Below, one piece after another: positions 3,994 through 8,147 of a DNA stretch of 8,147 nt; position 1 is the first letter of the stretch; each line of letters starts with the position of its first letter. A program made the translations under genes and the position numbers. Source of the DNA: an uncultured Synergistia bacterium (lineage in GTDB: Bacteria > Eremiobacterota > SpSt-956 > JAKJGF01); NCBI GenBank assembly GCA_937888925.1, contig CALARM010000091.1:1-8147 (forward strand), given 5' to 3'. Under the pieces are notes generated by a model that saw nothing but the letters and a program-made list of their open reading frames with translations, was not told the origin of the DNA and did not search any database.

Positions 3994-6933
3994 ATGAAAA
4001 AAATTTTTATCATAATCTTATCTTTTTTTATTTTATCTTCTTCCTGCCTTTATGCCCAGTCTGAAGAAGAAGGCAAGAAAATATACAACGAAGGTCTGGA
4101 ACTTTACAGTAAATATGATTATAAAGGTGCTCTGGCAAAATTTGAAGAAGCATTGAAAATATTCAAAAAAACCTTTTATGCAGAAGGTATTTCATCCACT
4201 CTTGGTAATATGGGCATGATCCATTCCAATTTAGGGGATTATAAAAGTGCCCTGAAATACTGTAATGATGCCCTTGAAATGTGCCGGAGCAATGTATTTA
4301 AAGATGTAAAAGGAGAAGGGAAAAATCTTGTAAATATCGGTCTTATTTATGCAAATATGGGAGATTATAAAAAATCTCTTCAGAGTTATGAAGATGCCAT
4401 GGATATATTTAAAAGACTCGATGATTTACAGGGACAGGGAAAAGTTTCCGTAAGTATGGGAAATCTTTATTCTGACCTTGGAGATTATGATAAAGCCCTT
4501 GAGTATTATGAAGAAGGGCTGGATATTGCAAAAAGAACGGGTGACCTCCAGGGAGAGGCCATTAATTTAACCAATATGGGCAGTGTTTACGAAAAATCAG
4601 GAGATTATACACAGGCCCTTACTTATGACAATCAGGCGCTGGAAATTACCAGAAAAATGGGCTACACAGGGGGAGAAGCCAAAAATCTTGCAAATATAGG
4701 AAATGTTTATAATAGCCTCGGAGATTACCAGAAAGCCCTTGAGTATTACAATCAGGCTCTGGAAATAAATAAAAAAATGGCTTATGCCCAGGGAGAATCT
4801 CTTAATCTCGGAAATATCGGTCTTATTTATTTTAACCTTGGAGATTACCAGAAAGCTCTTGAGTATTACAATCAGGCCCTGGAAATCAAAAGAAAAATGG
4901 GAGATGCAAAAAATGAGGCCTTTGATCTGAATAATATAGGAGATATTTACTATGACCTCTCTGAATACGATAAAGCTCTCGAATGTTTTAATAAATCTCT
5001 GAAGATTAAGAAAAATATAGGACTTTCTACGGATTCTACAGTTGCCAATATAGGTAAAGTATATCTTGCGAGAGGTGAATTAAAGAAAGCCTATGAACTG
5101 TTCACATCTCTGGAAAATCCTGTCTATTCAGGTATATGTCTCGGAAAATATTATCTTGCCACAAAAGAATATGGAAAAGCAAAGGAATCTTTCTTCAATA
5201 TCCTGGAAGATCTGGAGAAAAACAGGGATGCCTCTGTGGTGGTTTCATATATCGGTCTCGGCATGTCTGAAGAGGGACTGAAAAATTATAAGGAAGCAGA
5301 GAAATATTATAAAAAAGCAGTAGATTTCCTGGAACGTCAGAGAGACAGTCTTTCCCAGAGCCAGAGGAAAAATTTCTTCGAAGGCCATGTGGAAGGTTTC
5401 AGCCGTCTTGCACCATATGAAGGACTTGTCAGGATTTACCATTATTTGAATCGTGATACAGAAGGACTCCTATACGGGGAAAGTACAAAGGCAAGACTTT
5501 TCGCCGAAGAAATAGCAAGAAAATATGAAGGAAGTGAATGCAGACTCCCTGAAGAAATTTCTGTTAAAGAAAGAACTATTATTAATAAGATTGCTTCTGT
5601 ATATAAACAGATGGAAGAGGCCTATAAAAATGATAATAAAGATAAAATAAAGGAACTTCAGACCATAGTGACTCCTCTTAAAGAAGAAAAGGAAAAATTT
5701 GTAAGTCAGCTCAGGCAGAATTATCCTGAATATGCATCTATTATGTACCCCAGACCGCTGAAGCCGGAAGAAATAAAGTTAAATGACGGAGAAGTCATAA
5801 TAGAATATGAAGTTACAGACAGAGAAACAGTCGGATGGCTCATAAAGAAAGGGCAGATTGTTAAAACAGTAACGATTTCCGTTACGAAACAGTCCCTTAC
5901 TGGACTGGTAAGGGAATACAGAAGCACCTTTGAAGATGTAAAAGATGTTTCTGCTCTGGGAAAATTCAAACCAGAGACAGGAAAAAAATTATATGATTTT
6001 CTATTAAAACCTCTTGTATCAGAGATTAAAAATGAGAAAATAATAATAATTCCCGATGAAATACTCGGCATATTGCCTTTTGAAGCTCTTATCTGTGATA
6101 TGCCTTCTGCCGTGAAAATAGTTCAGGGAAAGTTCGGCCCCTGTCCTGAAGGCATAACATATACAGGAGACAGATATAATATAAGTTATTATCAATCGGC
6201 AAGTTCTCTTACAATGATGAGAACGTTAAATAAAGGTAAAGCCATTAAAGGTCTGTTTGCCATAGGAGACCCTGTATTTAATGAACAGGATGACAGACTG
6301 AAAGGCACTGCAGTTACACCTCAAAAATACGGATTTTTATCATTGCAGGGCCTTGGACAGGGTATGACTGAATTTCAGAGACTTCCTCAGACAGGTGAAT
6401 TACTTGCCGGAGTATCTGCCATATTCCCGGGAGAGATTACCTCTTTATCGGGCACAGAGGCCACTCTGACAGGCTTAAAGAGCAAAAACCTTTCTGATTA
6501 CCGTTACATTCTCTTTGCCACTCATGGCATTCTGGACAACGATGTACCTTATATAAAAGAGCCTGCACTGGTTCTTTGTCTTGTCAACAACAATGACGAC
6601 GGATTTCTTACTATGAGCAGGGTTATGGATATGAAGATGGGTGCAGACGTGGCAGTCCTTTCTGCCTGTAAAACCGGTCTGGGAAAAACTGTTTCGGGAG
6701 AAGGCACCATGGGAATGGGAAGAGCCTTTCAGTATGCGGGAGTAAAGAATGTATTGATGAGTCTCTGGAGTGTGGAAACAGTATCTACGAATATGATGAT
6801 AGAGAAATATTTCGAATGTTTGAAACCGGGAAAAAGCAGCAGGGAAGCACTTAAAGAGGCAAGGGCTTATATAAGAAAGGAAGGTTATGACCATCCTTTC
6901 TACTGGGCACCTTTTATTCTCGTAGGGGATTAG
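3994..6933 (+). CDS. Exported TPR-CHAT protein (caspase-like fold)
   Basis: The protein has 979 residues. Residues 1-21 (MKKIFIIILSFFILSSSCLYA) are a signal peptide, likely cut before Q22. C18 has no proper lipobox because position -3 is Ser. Residues about 24-390 are tandem TPRs of 40 residues with the core LGDYQKALEYYNQALEI, like kinesin-light-chain TPRs, and further weaker helical repeats continue to about 450. A coiled segment (about 520-575, ending in LRQNYPEYASIM) leads to a complete CHAT domain to the C-terminus. Its dyad is intact: H844 in FATHG and C892 in LSACKTGLG, followed by GEGTMGMGRAFQYAGVKNVLMSLWSV and the closing HPFYWAPFILVGD. CHAT is a clan CD cysteine peptidase fold; TPRs usually bind partners or substrates. 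The signal peptide places it outside the cytoplasm, so it is probably a surface or periplasmic peptidase with unknown target. No gasdermin-like or Csx29-type partner is visible next to it. Confidence 0.93.
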   Translation: MKKIFIIILSFFILSSSCLYAQSEEEGKKIYNEGLELYSKYDYKGALAKFEEALKIFKKTFYAEGISSTLGNMGMIHSNLGDYKSALKYCNDALEMCRSNVFKDVKGEGKNLVNIGLIYANMGDYKKSLQSYEDAMDIFKRLDDLQGQGKVSVSMGNLYSDLGDYDKALEYYEEGLDIAKRTGDLQGEAINLTNMGSVYEKSGDYTQALTYDNQALEITRKMGYTGGEAKNLANIGNVYNSLGDYQKALEYYNQALEINKKMAYAQGESLNLGNIGLIYFNLGDYQKALEYYNQALEIKRKMGDAKNEAFDLNNIGDIYYDLSEYDKALECFNKSLKIKKNIGLSTDSTVANIGKVYLARGELKKAYELFTSLENPVYSGICLGKYYLATKEYGKAKESFFNILEDLEKNRDASVVVSYIGLGMSEEGLKNYKEAEKYYKKAVDFLERQRDSLSQSQRKNFFEGHVEGFSRLAPYEGLVRIYHYLNRDTEGLLYGESTKARLFAEEIARKYEGSECRLPEEISVKERTIINKIASVYKQMEEAYKNDNKDKIKELQTIVTPLKEEKEKFVSQLRQNYPEYASIMYPRPLKPEEIKLNDGEVIIEYEVTDRETVGWLIKKGQIVKTVTISVTKQSLTGLVREYRSTFEDVKDVSALGKFKPETGKKLYDFLLKPLVSEIKNEKIIIIPDEILGILPFEALICDMPSAVKIVQGKFGPCPEGITYTGDRYNISYYQSASSLTMMRTLNKGKAIKGLFAIGDPVFNEQDDRLKGTAVTPQKYGFLSLQGLGQGMTEFQRLPQTGELLAGVSAIFPGEITSLSGTEATLTGLKSKNLSDYRYILFATHGILDNDVPYIKEPALVLCLVNNNDDGFLTMSRVMDMKMGADVAVLSACKTGLGKTVSGEGTMGMGRAFQYAGVKNVLMSLWSVETVSTNMMIEKYFECLKPGKSSREALKEARAYIRKEGYDHPFYWAPFILVGD
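4321..5040 (+). repeat. In-gene 120-bp tandem repeat encoding TPRs
   Basis: Six units of exactly 120 bases begin at 4321, 4441, 4561, 4681, 4801 and 4921, and a seventh, more diverged unit lies upstream at an offset of about 126. Units 4681-4800 and 4801-4920 are nearly identical at the DNA level through the second helix (GAGATTACCAGAAAGC, then TATTACAATCAGGC). This indicates recent duplication or gene conversion and a likely variable copy number. Confidence 0.85.
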
Positions 6934-6956
6934 GTGACCACGGAAGAGTTGTATTT

Positions 6957-7032
6957 ATCGGATGTATCGGATAAGATGTATCTTTAGTTCAAAGCATATC
7001 CGACTCATCTCTTAATCCGGCCCATCCGAGTT
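6957..7032. repeat. Nonamer-repeat hairpin between the TPR-CHAT and RpoB-like genes
   Basis: The left arm has ATCGGATGT (6957-6965), ATCGGATAA (6966-6974) and GATGTATC. The right arm has ATCCGACTC, ATCTCTTA, ATCCGGCCC and ATCCGAGTT (6998-7032), which are near reverse complements. The period is 9 bases, against 7 in the other spacers. The arms pair imperfectly over about 25 positions. No T-tract follows, though the element could still slow or stop transcription from the TPR-CHAT gene. Confidence 0.75.
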
Positions 7033-7039
7033 CAAACAA

Positions 7040-7068
7040 TTTAAAAAATTTCTATTTTATGATATAAT
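7040..7068 (+). promoter_or_regulatory. Sigma70-type promoter of the RpoB-like gene
   Basis: TTTAAA (7040-7045) and TATAAT (7063-7068) are separated by exactly 17 bases, the best promoter match in the window. Transcription would begin near 7075, giving a leader of about 90 bases before the ATG at 7166. This suggests the RpoB-like gene is transcribed by the housekeeping polymerase independently of the TPR-CHAT gene. Confidence 0.6.
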
Positions 7069-7165
7069 ATCTTTTAAGCAGGAAAATGAATTTTTTCGAC
7101 GAATCAGGGAAATTCCGCTGTATTAATCAGGAATATATAGACTTAATAAGAGTGAAGGTATCTTT

Positions 7166-8147
7166 ATGTATTGCTCCACTGAACAGTGTTGTAATGATTT
7201 AATATATCATAATCAGGCACGATCTTACGAATATTTCTGGACAGGCCTGGGTGAAGGATTTCACCATTCCTCCTTTAAAGACCTTCTCACTGAAGAATTT
7301 AACAGCCATTTTTACGGCAGAAATGATTTCAATAATATAGATTTAGCTTTTAATATAACCATTTCAGAACATTTTTTACCTGAGTACAGGACAGCAGTAA
7401 TTAATATAAAGGCCGGTGATTCAGATACAGGTTCCGTATATTTTTCTATCCCTTCTGTTACACAGGAAGGGACTTTTTTAATAAATGGCACTGAAAGGGC
7501 TTTTATTTTAAATCTTGTAGAGTCACCGGGGCTTATATTCAATGGAGACGAAGCCGTAGTCAGGCCATGTCCTTCCGGTCATGCAATCAGATTTTTCAGA
7601 CATATTCCCTGTAAATACAGAGATGTCTTTAAAGATGAGATTCTTATTAATACAGGCTGCGTTGAATTTAAAGATGATAAATGTTTCATAATCCCTCTGT
7701 TTCTTTTCCTTGCAGGCATATCTGAGAAAGAAATAATGGAGTTATATCATATAGATAGAGAGACTTTATCCGGAATTAAAGATTTATATATCTGTGAAGA
7801 TAATTCTTTTAAAGAACACCTGAGAGAAGACCTGGTTTCTTTACTGGACCCTTATGATTTAAAAGGAATTAAGCTCTTACGTGATGATGAAATATTATCT
7901 GAATTCAGACAGGAATTTTTAGAGAGTTTTTTCATCGGGAAGTCAGGAAGATGGCAGATTAACAGGAGATTTGCATATTATGAGCTCCCATTTCATTCTG
8001 ATAGTACCATACTTACATTGGATGATATAAAGGGTTTATTTTATATACTCATAAATAAAAACCATCATGAAGACGACAGACACTGTCTTTCGAATAATGC
8101 TGTTCTTCAGATAGGAGATTATCTTCATTACCTTGTACTGAATGAAT
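7166..8147 (+). CDS. Divergent RNA polymerase beta-subunit (RpoB)-like protein, 3' truncated by the window
   Basis: 327 codons are open without a stop up to the right edge. RpoB N-terminal signatures appear in the right order: QARSYEYFWTGLGEGF (17-32, like QxxSYEWFLxxGLxEVF); QEGTFLINGTERAFILNL then VESPGLIF (100-125, like GTFIINGTERVIVSQLxRSPGVFF); IIPLFLFLAGISEKEIMELY (175-194, like IPxxxLLRALG...EIL); GRWQINRRF (261-269, like GRYKLNKKL); TLDDIKGLFYILI; and DDRHCLSNNAVLQIGDYL (303-320, like DDIDHLGNRRVRSVGEL). Residues near-invariant in housekeeping RpoB are changed, and the lobe region between 195 and 255 is compact. No rplJ/rplL genes precede it, so it is probably a paralogue acting in, or derived from, an alternative polymerase. 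Catalytic and rifampicin-cluster regions lie beyond the window. The start follows AAGG (7155-7158) by 7 bases, and an upstream in-frame stop (7124-7126) rules out a longer form. Confidence 0.85.
   Translation, partial: MYCSTEQCCNDLIYHNQARSYEYFWTGLGEGFHHSSFKDLLTEEFNSHFYGRNDFNNIDLAFNITISEHFLPEYRTAVINIKAGDSDTGSVYFSIPSVTQEGTFLINGTERAFILNLVESPGLIFNGDEAVVRPCPSGHAIRFFRHIPCKYRDVFKDEILINTGCVEFKDDKCFIIPLFLFLAGISEKEIMELYHIDRETLSGIKDLYICEDNSFKEHLREDLVSLLDPYDLKGIKLLRDDEILSEFRQEFLESFFIGKSGRWQINRRFAYYELPFHSDSTILTLDDIKGLFYILINKNHHEDDRHCLSNNAVLQIGDYLHYLVLNE

Noticed and set aside
4057..4059. Lipoprotein reading of the TPR-CHAT signal peptide, using the Cys in LSSSC
   Set aside because: The Cys (C18, encoded near 4045) has Ser instead of Leu/Val/Ile at -3, and a good signal peptidase I site (LYA before QSEEE, cut at about 4057) follows.
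6475..6894. 139-codon open frame on the - strand
   Set aside because: It is a shadow of the CHAT domain coding sequence, whose catalytic motifs are intact on the + strand, and its translation resembles no domain.
7312..7542. 76-codon open frame on the - strand
   Set aside because: It lies opposite the conserved INGTER region of the RpoB-like gene, and no ribosome site or protein-like composition supports it.

Overview
The window is AT-rich DNA (my rough estimate is 36-38% GC) from a bacterium. Genes are preceded by Shine-Dalgarno sequences and one good sigma70-type promoter is visible. Every supportable gene lies on the + strand. The combination of an exported TPR-CHAT protein, a zinc-ribbon/helical protein, an EF-hand protein and spacers filled with 7- or 9-base repeat hairpins suggests an uncultivated or poorly sampled lineage. 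I cannot name the phylum from this sequence alone.

Layout from left to right: (1) a probable 3' tail of an upstream gene (2-85); (2) a 385-residue Gly/Tyr/Asn-rich protein with five EF-hand loops that begin at an Asp-Pro bond, closely resembling the calcium-dependent self-processing module of FrpC-type RTX proteins (189-1346), followed by a hairpin terminator; (3) a 663-residue charged helical protein with a four-cysteine zinc ribbon in its interior (1499-3490); (4) a 120-residue single-domain cupin (3569-3931); (5) a 979-residue exported TPR-CHAT protein with an intact His/Cys dyad (3994-6933); (6) a strong promoter and the first 327 codons of a highly divergent RNA polymerase beta-subunit (RpoB)-like protein that runs off the right edge (7166-8147).

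The stretch from 1499 to 6933 has short spacers and could be one transcription unit. The RpoB-like gene has its own promoter (7040-7068) and probably starts a new one. No pathway visibly links all five proteins, so I infer no joint function.

Two features stand out. The RpoB-like gene keeps the N-terminal beta-subunit signatures in order, but has changed residues that are near-invariant in housekeeping RpoB and that contact nucleic acid. It also lacks the usual ribosomal-protein neighbours, so it looks like a second, specialised beta subunit. The EF-hand gene looks like a stand-alone self-cleaving, possibly self-ligating module attached to a low-complexity domain rather than to an RTX toxin. 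In addition, four intergenic spacers carry short-period tandem repeats (7, 7, 7 and 9 bases). In three of them the repeats form the two arms of a long imperfect hairpin.
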